Virus record (IMG/VR): IMGVR_UViG_3300036770_003860
Span: 1-37,973 of that record
Origin: a virus
DNA: 37,973 bases
Strand: one strand, 5' to 3'
Under the pieces are notes generated by a model. That model saw only the letters and a list, made by a program, of their open reading frames with translations. It made no database searches and had not been told where the DNA came from. The position numbers were made by a program, and so were the translations under genes. Every line of letters starts with the position of its first letter. The first letter of the stretch is position 1. Below, in pieces: positions 1 through 6,537 of this stretch.

Positions 1-51
1 AGAACCTTTCTGGTCGAAGTTGCCGGTAAAGGGATTAAAGGTCCAAGCCAT
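1..51 (-). CDS. Start of a small virion protein, cut by the left edge
   Basis: An ATG at 49-51 opens a frame reading MAWTFNPFTGNFDQKGS before the edge. This opening is common in small proteins of the head/tail region of short-tailed phages (recalled from knowledge of phage proteins, not searched). It starts 3 bases after the stop of the preceding 69-residue gene, so it belongs to the portal operon. If the two window ends are joined, the frame runs on without a stop into the partial gene at 37704-37973. Function unknown. Confidence 0.55.
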   Translation of the reverse strand, partial: MAWTFNPFTGNFDQKGS

Positions 52-54
52 GCG

Positions 55-264
55 TTAGGATCGGGTCACAGTGGCAATCTTGGCGTCATCCGCTGTCGGC
101 GGCCCGCCGACATAGGTGAAGGTCAGCGTGGCGACCGTCTGGGCACCCTCCTTGTAGACCACCGTGTCGAGGTTGTTTGTCGAGCCGACGTAATTCAGCT
201 CCACCGTTGTGTGCTGCGGGATGTTGAGACCGGCGATGTTTCTGACGGAGACGTTCGGGTGCAT
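55..264 (-). CDS. Small hypothetical protein downstream of portal (69 aa)
   Basis: A 69-residue protein beginning MHPNVSVRNIAGLNIP, rich in beta-branched residues and Thr, with no membrane segment or cysteine. It starts 3 bases after the portal stop and ends 3 bases before the next gene, so it is co-transcribed with head genes and is probably a virion or connector component. No clear Shine-Dalgarno sequence precedes the ATG, which suggests translational coupling to portal. I do not recognise a family. The role is inferred from position only. Confidence 0.7.
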   Translation of the reverse strand: MHPNVSVRNIAGLNIPQHTTVELNYVGSTNNLDTVVYKEGAQTVATLTFTYVGGPPTADDAKIATVTRS

Positions 265-267
265 GGA

Positions 268-2358
268 TTAGGCGGCGGGTTGGGCGGTCATGCCGAGTTG
301 CTGCTCCTGCTGCATTTGCTGCAAGGCAGGCTGGGCGCCGACGCGGCCGATGACGGCGTTGTTGGCTTGCTGGAGCTGGAACTGAAATGCTTGCATGCGG
401 GCGTCGAGCATGCGGCGGAAGATTTCGTCTTGCTGGTAGCGCTGGCTGACGGCCGGGTTGGACTGGATGATTTGCTGCAAGGTTTGCAGTCTTACCTGGG
501 CGTTTTGGCCGCCTTCCTTGAGCGGAGGCTCGGTGCCGGCGCTGATCTTGGCGAAGGCGGTTTGTTCGTCTTCGATTTCGGCCTGGGTCGCCACTCCAAT
601 GTCCTGCACCAAGAGATCGGCGAGGTTTTGGTCGAGGGCCGACATCATGTAGCGGACCAAATTGGCGCGATCCAACACGCCGAAGGAATCCAAGGGCACC
701 AGGGTCTGCGCGATGAATGACATCTTGGCCTCGAGGGCGGCGCTGTCCAACGTGCGGGCATCGAAATCAGCCGTCACGTCGAACTGTCCGCGGATGTCGG
801 AGGCGCCATCGGTGATGGGCACTTGGTTGCCGGTGACGCGGGCAACTTCCTCCGCGGTCATATATTGTTGCGCAAGCTGGAGGATCTGCGCGATGACCAG
901 CTTCATGTCAAGAAGCCAGCTATCAACCAGCTCCTGCATGTGGAGCATCGACAGGTTGGGGTTGACCGTGTCGGTCATGCGGCCGAAGTAGCGGTCCACA
1001 TCGGCGCGGACGCTGGCCTCAACCTCAATGCTGCCTTGGTCGAAGCGCGGCGGCTCCATCCAAGAGATTTCGCCCGGGCGGCGCTCGGGGATCTGGACGC
1101 CGGGGCCAAGGACGAGGTCAAATTTGCCGCGGGCAGCCGGCGTTTTGAGCGGAGGGAGGATCGACAGCGAGCTGCGGTCAACCCGGAAGTCGCGCTGGAT
1201 TTTAACTTCCTCTTGCGCCGTCTGGACGATCTCGGGGATGCCGCGGGCCTCAAGGAGCGGGCGCGTGTTGCGTTCCCGCGGAAGCTCCACAAACGGATAC
1301 AGGCCGTGCTCGTAGGGCATCAGCTCATGCAGGGCGTGCTTGTCGGTGATGTTCCAAGAGATGACCGTGCGGGTGACCTTGGTGGCGTTGGTGCGCTCGT
1401 CGTGCTCCTTGCGGTAAACGTGCCAGACTTCGATGAGGTCGCGGAGCTGCTCGAAGAGGAAGTTGTCGGAGCGGTGAATGTTGAGGTGAATGCGCTTCAG
1501 CTCGCCCTTGTGCTTCACCGCGCGCTCAACCCATTCCTGATCCCAGCCCTCAATGGCGGCGCGCTCGCGCAGCTCAAATTCGCTGAGGAGTTCCCGGCGG
1601 GCAACGAAGGGCGCGCGCTGGATGCTGTCGGTCTGGATGGGGAAGATGATGTCTTCCCACGGCTCAAGGGCGCGGACAACCGGCTTGCTAGAGAATATAA
1701 ACGGCTGCTCCCACTCGACTTCGCCTTTTTCGCGGAACTGGCGGATTTTGGTCGTGGTGCCCAGCTCTGGGATGATTTCGCCCATGAGCTGGGCGGCGAG
1801 TTCTTCCTGCTCGGGGTCGAGAATGACCTCAAGCAGCGCCTGGAGGTTGGGGTCTTGGGACTCCTGCAGCATCATCATGGCGTCTTCCATGGTAAAGCTC
1901 TTGACCTCGACGCGGGTCTGCTGCTCCCAATCAATGGCCATGATGGACAGGCCGTAGGTCTCGCGCATCTCGGCGGCCAAGCGGACTTCGCGCCGGAGGT
2001 CGTCAAGGATGTGGCTCATCAGCCACTTCAAGACGGTGTCGATGGCGTTGCGCTTGGCCACGTCCATGGACTCGGTGGGCTGCGCTTGGATGCGGGCCTT
2101 AAAGAAGGCGTTGACGCAGGCTATAACGCGCTCGCGGATCAGCGACTCAGCCAGAAAGACGCGCGTGTCTGCGGCGTTCTCAAAAGGAAAGATTTTGCGT
2201 CCGTAGGCGCTTTGGTGCTTGCGGCCGTCGTCGGTCTGCCCGGGCCAGATGCAGTAGCGGGTGTTGAAGTTTTTGACCTTCCGCTGCTGATACTGACTGC
2301 CGTCCGCGTCGGCCTGGTCGATGTCGAAGATGAGCTGGCTGACTTCGGGTTTTTTCAC
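268..2358 (-). CDS. Portal protein (head-tail connector)
   Basis: A 696-residue protein starting at a GTG that overlaps the preceding stop (GTGA). An in-frame extension to 2478 exists but would overlap the upstream gene by more than 100 bases, so the GTG is preferred. The protein is acidic and mostly helical. It has a central region with MEPPRFDQGSIEV and a Gln-rich C-terminus ending in QMQQEQQLGMTAQPAA, typical of the long portals of short-tailed phages. It should form the dodecameric DNA gateway at one capsid vertex. Its position after scaffold, capsid and decoration genes fits. The family call rests on length, composition and context rather than a diagnostic motif. Confidence 0.82.
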   Translation of the reverse strand: MKKPEVSQLIFDIDQADADGSQYQQRKVKNFNTRYCIWPGQTDDGRKHQSAYGRKIFPFENAADTRVFLAESLIRERVIACVNAFFKARIQAQPTESMDVAKRNAIDTVLKWLMSHILDDLRREVRLAAEMRETYGLSIMAIDWEQQTRVEVKSFTMEDAMMMLQESQDPNLQALLEVILDPEQEELAAQLMGEIIPELGTTTKIRQFREKGEVEWEQPFIFSSKPVVRALEPWEDIIFPIQTDSIQRAPFVARRELLSEFELRERAAIEGWDQEWVERAVKHKGELKRIHLNIHRSDNFLFEQLRDLIEVWHVYRKEHDERTNATKVTRTVISWNITDKHALHELMPYEHGLYPFVELPRERNTRPLLEARGIPEIVQTAQEEVKIQRDFRVDRSSLSILPPLKTPAARGKFDLVLGPGVQIPERRPGEISWMEPPRFDQGSIEVEASVRADVDRYFGRMTDTVNPNLSMLHMQELVDSWLLDMKLVIAQILQLAQQYMTAEEVARVTGNQVPITDGASDIRGQFDVTADFDARTLDSAALEAKMSFIAQTLVPLDSFGVLDRANLVRYMMSALDQNLADLLVQDIGVATQAEIEDEQTAFAKISAGTEPPLKEGGQNAQVRLQTLQQIIQSNPAVSQRYQQDEIFRRMLDARMQAFQFQLQQANNAVIGRVGAQPALQQMQQEQQLGMTAQPAA

Positions 2359-2693
2359 GGGACGAGGACGGTGGGTTTGCGTGGAGTGTAATTGACCGCG
2401 CACTGCGGGTTTTTCTTGATGAACCAAGAGCGGAACGATTTGTCGCCCCAGCAGTCGCGGCCAAGATGCTGTTGCCACGCGAAATAAGCATCGGCCGGCA
2501 CGTCCATGACATGCTGGCCGAGACCATCGACAGTGCAGTGCTCGATCTGGTCGTTGAGCTGCTTGGCGCGGGTGGATTGGATGCCGGCCATGACTTGCTG
2601 GGCGTGCCAGCCGGTCTTCAGCTCATCCCGGACGAGTTGCGCTAACTCGCCATCCATGTCGGCGACCAGATCGCCGAAGATTTCTGATGACAT
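2355..2693 (-). CDS. Hypothetical protein between capsid genes and portal (112 aa)
   Basis: A 112-residue protein beginning MSSEIFGDLVADMDGELAQL. It is charged, helical in its first half and Trp/Cys-containing in its second (FAWQQHLGRDCWGDK). An AGGAG ribosome site lies about 6 bases before the ATG, directly after a GC-rich hairpin. Its stop overlaps the portal GTG by GTGA, so portal translation is probably coupled to this gene. No family recognised. A small head-assembly factor is plausible from position only. Confidence 0.75.
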   Translation of the reverse strand: MSSEIFGDLVADMDGELAQLVRDELKTGWHAQQVMAGIQSTRAKQLNDQIEHCTVDGLGQHVMDVPADAYFAWQQHLGRDCWGDKSFRSWFIKKNPQCAVNYTPRKPTVLVP

Positions 2694-2704
2694 CCTAACT
2701 CCTA

Positions 2705-2724
2705 CGGCCCCATTACTGGGGCCG
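2705..2724 (-). other. GC-rich hairpin ahead of the 112-aa gene
   Basis: Perfect 7-bp stem CGGCCCC/GGGGCCG with a 6-base loop, in the short gap between the decoration and 112-aa genes. On minus it is followed by TAGGAG and the next start codon, not by a T-run, so it is unlikely to be an intrinsic terminator. It may be an mRNA stability or processing element separating the abundant capsid messages from downstream genes. Confidence 0.6.
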
Positions 2725-2740
2725 CAGTGTGTTAAGACGC

Positions 2741-3175
2741 TTAGAGGTCGTTGAGGTCCGAAACCGCCAGGTAGATATGAACCTCGCCGGCGGTGAGCTG
2801 GCTAAGGTTCTTGGCGGATTCACCGGTGAACTCGGCCACGATGTTCTGCGAAGCAGCCGTGATGGCCACCGGGGCAGTCGCCGTCATCGCCTTGAAGCTG
2901 ATGGGCGTGGCGCCAGTGCGAACGCTGGTCGCGCTCATGATCGAGTTGGCCGAGGCCGTGTTGCCGAGCGTGTAGGTCAGCGTGGCCATGTCGCCGTGCG
3001 TAAACTCGGTGACGAGCTTGTGCGCTGCGTTGGTGACGACCGTGCCGGCGGGCGCCGCGAGCAGGGTAAGAGCCTGCACGTTGTCCGTGTCGGTAAGGTC
3101 GGCCTTGGTGACGATGACCTTGTGCGTAAAGCCGGTGGCGGCTTTCGTGTTGGCGGGAAGTTCGAAGACTTTCAT
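2741..3175 (-). CDS. Probable capsid decoration or minor head protein
   Basis: A 144-residue protein directly after the major capsid gene. It is rich in Ala, Thr and Val and looks all-beta (runs such as HKVIVTKADLT and DMATLTYTLG), with a single small domain and no Cys. An AGGA ribosome site lies about 10 bases before the ATG. Size, beta character and position next to the capsid gene fit a head decoration or stabilising protein. No specific family motif was recognised, so the assignment is contextual. Confidence 0.6.
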   Translation of the reverse strand: MKVFELPANTKAATGFTHKVIVTKADLTDTDNVQALTLLAAPAGTVVTNAAHKLVTEFTHGDMATLTYTLGNTASANSIMSATSVRTGATPISFKAMTATAPVAITAASQNIVAEFTGESAKNLSQLTAGEVHIYLAVSDLNDL

Positions 3176-3211
3176 GCTAATTATATCCTAGTTAGTAGTT
3201 TCTTGGTTGAA

Positions 3212-4231
3212 TTAGGCAGTCGCGTTGAACTTCGCCATGGCCTTGGGCGACATGACGGCGAGGGAGACGATGGCGTCCACCAAGCCGCGAGGTCCGCCGC
3301 CTTGATCCTCCAGCTCCTGGAACCGCGGACGGCGTCCGTAGCGGAGCATGAGGTGGTCGGGCGACATGACGTAACCGCGGGCGTATTTCTCGGCGTCAGT
3401 GCTGGCGTTGGAGGCCAGGAACAGGGACGTGACGATCTCAACCGTGCTGAAGTCGCCTTCGTAGAACGAGATGTTCGAGACCAAGCGGCTGGAGTTAGCG
3501 GCCTGCGAGGTTTGGCGAAGGTTGAACACATCGCTGGTTGCGTTGACCGTAAACCTAGTGAAATTGGTGATGGCTTTCTTGAGGGAAGGGCCAGCCACCA
3601 AAATCAATCTGTCTTGGCTTCCGGTCTGCTCGTAGATCGACTGCAAGACATCCTGCAGGTTGGTCTCGGTGAGCGCGGTGGTCGCGGTGTTGGTGATCGA
3701 CGCGGACGGCGTGCGCTGCGAGGCGGGCACCGGGAGGTCGGACTGGGCGGTGGCTTTGATCCACTCGCCGAGGCCGCGCGTTTTGTACGCAACGGAGCCG
3801 GAGCCTTCGACGGAGTCGTTGTCCGAGCTGATGGTTGCCTCAATATCACGTTTTAGTTCAGTGAGACTCTTGGCCGTCGCCCTTGCAAATTCTTTCTTGC
3901 GGCCGATGGCGGCAACGTCAGAAAGGTTCGCTTGAAAATCCGAGACACGGACGGTGCGGCGCATCTTCTGGGCGCGGGCGCTCAAAAGGACGCGGTTGGC
4001 GGTGGCATCCGAGAACTCGGACACGTCGGCGGAATCAACGACACCATCAGTGCTGACGGCGTTGTACGAATCGGCCAAATAACTGTAAACGGCAGGATTA
4101 GAAATATCCGCACCGGTCTTCGCAATGGAAGACGAGATGGGCGTATTTTTGGCGTCCACGACCGTCAACACGTCGAGGAGATCCTCGCGGTTTCCAACGG
4201 CCGGGAACAGGGTTCCAGCGGGAGCTGACAT
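3212..4231 (-). CDS. Major capsid protein, SU10/DUF5309-like
   Basis: A 339-residue protein with features I associate with the SU10-type (DUF5309) capsid family of HK97-fold proteins: RVSDFQANLSDVA near residue 95, the helical segment AKSLTELKRDIEA, a central GLGEWI loop and a C-terminal region with YARGYVMSPDHLMLRYGRRP. It would form the icosahedral shell. The gene follows the scaffold gene at 25 bases, with an A/T-rich leader and a weak purine ribosome site. Neighbouring scaffold, decoration and portal genes support the assignment strongly. Family membership was judged by eye. Confidence 0.88.
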   Translation of the reverse strand: MSAPAGTLFPAVGNREDLLDVLTVVDAKNTPISSSIAKTGADISNPAVYSYLADSYNAVSTDGVVDSADVSEFSDATANRVLLSARAQKMRRTVRVSDFQANLSDVAAIGRKKEFARATAKSLTELKRDIEATISSDNDSVEGSGSVAYKTRGLGEWIKATAQSDLPVPASQRTPSASITNTATTALTETNLQDVLQSIYEQTGSQDRLILVAGPSLKKAITNFTRFTVNATSDVFNLRQTSQAANSSRLVSNISFYEGDFSTVEIVTSLFLASNASTDAEKYARGYVMSPDHLMLRYGRRPRFQELEDQGGGPRGLVDAIVSLAVMSPKAMAKFNATA

Positions 4232-4256
4232 AATTTTAATTCTTTCTTTTTAAGGT

Positions 4257-5288
4257 TTATCCGAAGAGCGCTTCGCTCATAAATTCCGCTACGTCATCAA
4301 GACGCCCGGACGCGAATGCGCGGTCTCGCGTGGCTTTCGTCACGCCTTTGGTCGAAGTTTTCGGCGAACTGATCGGCTTTACAGGTGTAGGCGTTTTCGC
4401 GGTTGCTTTCGCGGACGAGACTTTGCCGGCGGCCTTGCTCTTGGCTTGGTCGGCGGCTTGTTTGGCCATGAGGGTCTGCTCTCCGTAGAGCGCCAAGCCG
4501 ACCCAGTATTCAGCTTGCGGGAGCTTCAATAGCTCCGGCGCCTGCTTGACTGTGGCCTGGAACGCCGTGTGCATCGGTGTGCCCTTCTTGAAGATGTCGG
4601 GGAAGAGATTCTTGGCTGCCTCGACGGCCGGTTGACGCTGGGCGAGCCATTGCTGGCGCGCCGGGGCGTGGATGGTTAGAACATCGTCGGCTTTGAGGAG
4701 GTAGTCCTTGACCTGGTCGCTATCAACGTAGACCTCGGAGCCATCCGGTCGTTTGACCGTGGCGCCGTCGCTGTTTTTCAGTGCCCAGCGGCGGACCTCC
4801 TGCGCGGACTTGATTTTAGCGTCCAGCGCTTCAGCGGTGTCTACATCGGCCAGCGGGTTTTCCGCGGTCGGCTGCAGCACAGGGCGCGCTGCTTCGTTGA
4901 CCTGGGCTTCCAGCTCGGCGAGGCGCTTTTGGGCTTCCTCGTATTGGCTTTTGACGGTGGCGGCTTCTTCGGCGGCGGCTTTCTTTTGGGCCGTCAGCTT
5001 ATCGATGCGCTTCTGGATCCTGTCCTGCGTGGGCGCTTCGTCTTCGCCGGCTTCGTCTTCGTCCTCGGAGCTTTCGGACTCCTCGGTCGCTTCCTCTGCA
5101 TCTTCGGAGGTTTCCTCGGCTGACTGCTCCGCGGATTCCTCTTCGTTTGTCTCGTCTTGTGAAAGATCGCCGGATTCCTCCGGTTTCACCTCGTCCTCAG
5201 CGCGCTCGGCCGGTGGCCGCAGCTCATCGAGAGCCAGTGAAATGATATCGTCCTTACCTGCAGCCGGAGCTGCTTTCCCTTCGTCCAT
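4257..5288 (-). CDS. Capsid scaffolding protein
   Basis: A 343-residue protein with a strongly acidic low-complexity N-terminal third (repeated EE/SE/DE runs, about residues 28-85), a coiled coil at about 95-130 (DKLTAQKKAAAEEA and following heptads), a middle domain and a basic Lys/Ala/Pro tail. The acidic N-terminus, coiled coil and basic C-terminal capsid-binding tail are the usual layout of phage scaffolds. GAGGG about 7 bases upstream is a good ribosome site for the ATG at 5288. It is the first gene after the regulatory region, so it heads the head-gene operon. Confidence 0.85.
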   Translation of the reverse strand: MDEGKAAPAAGKDDIISLALDELRPPAERAEDEVKPEESGDLSQDETNEEESAEQSAEETSEDAEEATEESESSEDEDEAGEDEAPTQDRIQKRIDKLTAQKKAAAEEAATVKSQYEEAQKRLAELEAQVNEAARPVLQPTAENPLADVDTAEALDAKIKSAQEVRRWALKNSDGATVKRPDGSEVYVDSDQVKDYLLKADDVLTIHAPARQQWLAQRQPAVEAAKNLFPDIFKKGTPMHTAFQATVKQAPELLKLPQAEYWVGLALYGEQTLMAKQAADQAKSKAAGKVSSAKATAKTPTPVKPISSPKTSTKGVTKATRDRAFASGRLDDVAEFMSEALFG

Positions 5289-5382
5289 GAGATAACCCTC
5301 AAGTAGTGCCAGGGCGTCCGTCGCCCAGTCCGATCAACAACCTCGAGTGCCATGAGGGCACAACTCACCGTTGATGCTAATA

Positions 5383-5410
5383 AGTATACAGACTACTGGA
5401 CAAATGTCCA
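5383..5410 (-). promoter_or_regulatory. Sigma70-like promoter for the head operon
   Basis: On minus, TGGACA (-35, plus positions 5405-5410), a 16-base spacer and TATACT (-10, 5383-5388). Each hexamer matches the consensus at 5 of 6 positions. Predicted start near 5375, giving a leader of roughly 85 bases before the scaffold ATG. The -35 box lies inside a perfect inverted repeat, suggesting repression or activation by a dimeric protein. Confidence 0.65.
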
Positions 5411-5411
5411 G
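5396..5411. promoter_or_regulatory. Palindromic operator over the -35 box
   Basis: CTGGACA, AA, TGTCCAG: a perfect 7-bp inverted repeat with a 2-base centre, covering the -35 hexamer of the scaffold promoter. The core resembles the GACAAATTGTC iterons in the replication gene at 16658-16755, which could mean a shared binding protein. The resemblance is visible in the sequence. The shared-binding idea is inference. Confidence 0.6.
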
Positions 5412-5429
5412 CATTATTTTCGCGGGACG

Positions 5430-5446
5430 GTATCGTTATGCGATAC
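5430..5446. promoter_or_regulatory. Inverted repeat GTATCG/CGATAC
   Basis: Perfect 6-bp inverted repeat with a 5-base centre (TTATG), about 20 bases upstream of the first operator. It could be another dimer site or a small hairpin. It has no T-run, so it is not a terminator. Confidence 0.4.
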
Positions 5447-5490
5447 TGCCGTGGATAGAAACGTCTACACTTCTGCACAAGTGATGGCAC

Positions 5491-5524
5491 TTTGTGACAC
5501 AAAATGGGGTCTTTTGTGACAAAG
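5491..5524. promoter_or_regulatory. Two phased TTTGTGACA operator-like sites
   Basis: TTTGTGACACAAA at 5491-5503 is a perfect 6-bp inverted repeat around a single A. CTTTTGTGACAAAG at 5511-5524 is an imperfect version. The shared TTTGTGACA starts at 5491 and 5513, that is 22 bases or two helical turns apart, so bound proteins would sit on the same DNA face. Confidence 0.5.
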
Positions 5525-5544
5525 CGTAGGATAGCGCGCATAAG

Positions 5545-5581
5545 GTTATACGGTTTGCAACAATCTGTCAGTTAGTGACAG
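5545..5581 (-). promoter_or_regulatory. Second promoter-like element with overlapping palindrome
   Basis: On minus, CTGACA (plus 5566-5571), a 15-base spacer and TATAAC (5545-5550). The inverted repeat CTGTCA-GTTAG-TGACAG (5565-5581) covers the -35 hexamer, as at the first promoter. The short spacer makes it weaker or activator-dependent. Confidence 0.45.
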
Positions 5582-5790
5582 GTCGGCGGGTGGCGACATT
5601 TCGGAATGTTGGCGAACGGCAACCTGTAAGAAATACTTGTGAGTTCCCGAGCGGGTATAAACTACTACTTTCCTGCTAATTTATGCACGATTGGTAGCAG
5701 AGCGGGAATGTTTGGGCCGGCGGCGGCAGATGGAGCGCCGCTTCATTTGTGGGCAGTAGTTCAAGCCACGTTTGAACTAGTGCGCAAAAT

Positions 5791-6078
5791 CTACTCCAAG
5801 CGGGATGCGTCCGCTCGGCGTTGCTCCAAGGCGTCCCATAGCTCAAGCAGAGCGTTGAGCTGGCCGGAGGCATGGGCGAGCCAGCCGGGTTCTTTGGCGG
5901 TCGCCATGTTGCTGACAAGCTGGGAGATGTCGGCGATGCGGTCCTGCAGCTCGGTCATCACGGCGAGATAGGCCGGCGGGGCTTGCTCGCGGGTGAAGGA
6001 CAGCGCGCCCTTGGGGTCGAAGTTGTCAGTGACCTGGTAGCGGTCGGTTGGGATGGTTTTGGTTTTTGCGAATAGCAT
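5791..6078 (-). CDS. Small helical hypothetical protein (95 aa)
   Basis: A 95-residue protein beginning MLFAKTKTIPTDRYQVTDNF. Its second half is helical with heptad-like hydrophobics (LQDRIADISQLVSNMA, LNALLELWDALEQ). It is the last gene of the terminase transcript and lies just upstream of the regulatory region. No ribosome site is obvious and no family is recognised. A small packaging or head-assembly accessory is possible but not shown. Confidence 0.6.
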   Translation of the reverse strand: MLFAKTKTIPTDRYQVTDNFDPKGALSFTREQAPPAYLAVMTELQDRIADISQLVSNMATAKEPGWLAHASGQLNALLELWDALEQRRADASRLE

Positions 6079-6115
6079 AGTTTTTAGGCTGTTTGTGTTT
6101 GCGTGGGTTAAGCCG

Positions 6116-6325
6116 TCATCCGCGGCGCATTATGATGATCTCCAAGGCATGGATGGCGTTCTGAAGATGCGGGCCGCAGTCCCAGCAGATCGGGCCGAAG
6201 TGAGCATCGCGGCCGTGGACGTCCTGCATACGAAGCGGCTTGGCACAGATGCCGCAGCGTGGGATGTCGCTGCCGCGGCGGCCGGGGCGCAGACGGTTGG
6301 GGGGCGATGGCGGTGATTGGGTCAT
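6116..6325 (-). CDS. Small zinc-ribbon-like protein (69 aa)
   Basis: A 69-residue protein with two CxxC-type pairs: CGICAKPL at about residues 25-28 and CWDCG at about 47-50, separated by a His-containing loop (DVHGRDAHFGPI). This spacing suits a single zinc ribbon. The start overlaps the preceding stop by ATGA, choosing this frame over a longer alternative. It sits between terminase and head genes. HNH-type nucleases near terminases also carry CxxC pairs, but no HNH core is visible here. Confidence 0.7.
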   Translation of the reverse strand: MTQSPPSPPNRLRPGRRGSDIPRCGICAKPLRMQDVHGRDAHFGPICWDCGPHLQNAIHALEIIIMRRG

Positions 6326-6537
6326 TTGAATTCAAAGGCTCCAAATATTTGGGAAAAAACATTTGCGCCGGTGTTCATGCCGCTGTGCTCCTTGGCAGCG
6401 CTGTATCCGGCATCAAAGCCGGCGTCGTAAACGCGGTCGAAAAACTTGCGCAGCCCAGCCGCGGTAAAATGCGGATCACTAAGCAGCCGCGGACTGCGCT
6501 GCGTGAGATCGGCCCAAAGCTGGTCGCGCTTGCTCAT
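6322..6537 (-). CDS. Small hypothetical protein after terminase (71 aa)
   Basis: A 71-residue protein beginning MSKRDQLWADLTQRSPRLL. Its ATG shares one base with the terminase stop (TGATG), so it is translationally coupled to it. The longer in-frame form to 6603 would read back into terminase and is rejected. It has a hydrophobic/aromatic pattern (FFDRVYDAGFDAGYSAA) and no membrane span. Function unknown. A terminase- or portal-associated factor is possible from position. Confidence 0.65.
   Translation of the reverse strand: MSKRDQLWADLTQRSPRLLSDPHFTAAGLRKFFDRVYDAGFDAGYSAAKEHSGMNTGANVFSQIFGAFEFK

Larger units (their letters stand above)
5289..5790. other. 500-bp non-coding regulatory region upstream of head genes
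   Basis: The largest gene-free stretch in the window. It is A/T-richer than its surroundings and holds two promoter-like elements directed at the scaffold gene, at least four inverted repeats of GACA/TGTC type, two phased TTTGTGACA sites and a 6-bp inverted repeat GTTCAA/TTGAAC (5759-5777). A single TGTTGGCG also occurs at 5607-5614. Short frames on both strands lack ribosome sites and coupling. The region separates terminase-side from head-side genes and is probably the late control point. Confidence 0.7.

Noticed and set aside
823-2391. Long plus-strand open frame of 522 codons opposite the portal gene
   Set aside because: It is the antisense shadow of portal: Asp/Val/Gly/Leu-rich, no domain, and opposite a gene with clear family features and coupling.
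3180-3185. Perfect TATAAT on minus just before the decoration gene
   Set aside because: No acceptable -35 hexamer at 15-19 bases. A/T-rich leader with ribosome site is a simpler explanation, though a weak promoter is not excluded.
2729-3856. Plus-strand 375-codon frame opposite the decoration and capsid genes
   Set aside because: Antisense of two well-supported head genes; composition typical of reversed GC-rich coding sequence.
5607-5614. TGTTGGCG as a seventh iteron array
   Set aside because: A single copy with no in-phase neighbours at 10 bases on either side; probably chance.
5639-5971. Plus-strand 110-codon frame in and beyond the regulatory region
   Set aside because: No ribosome site or family, and its second half is antisense of the coupled 95-aa gene.
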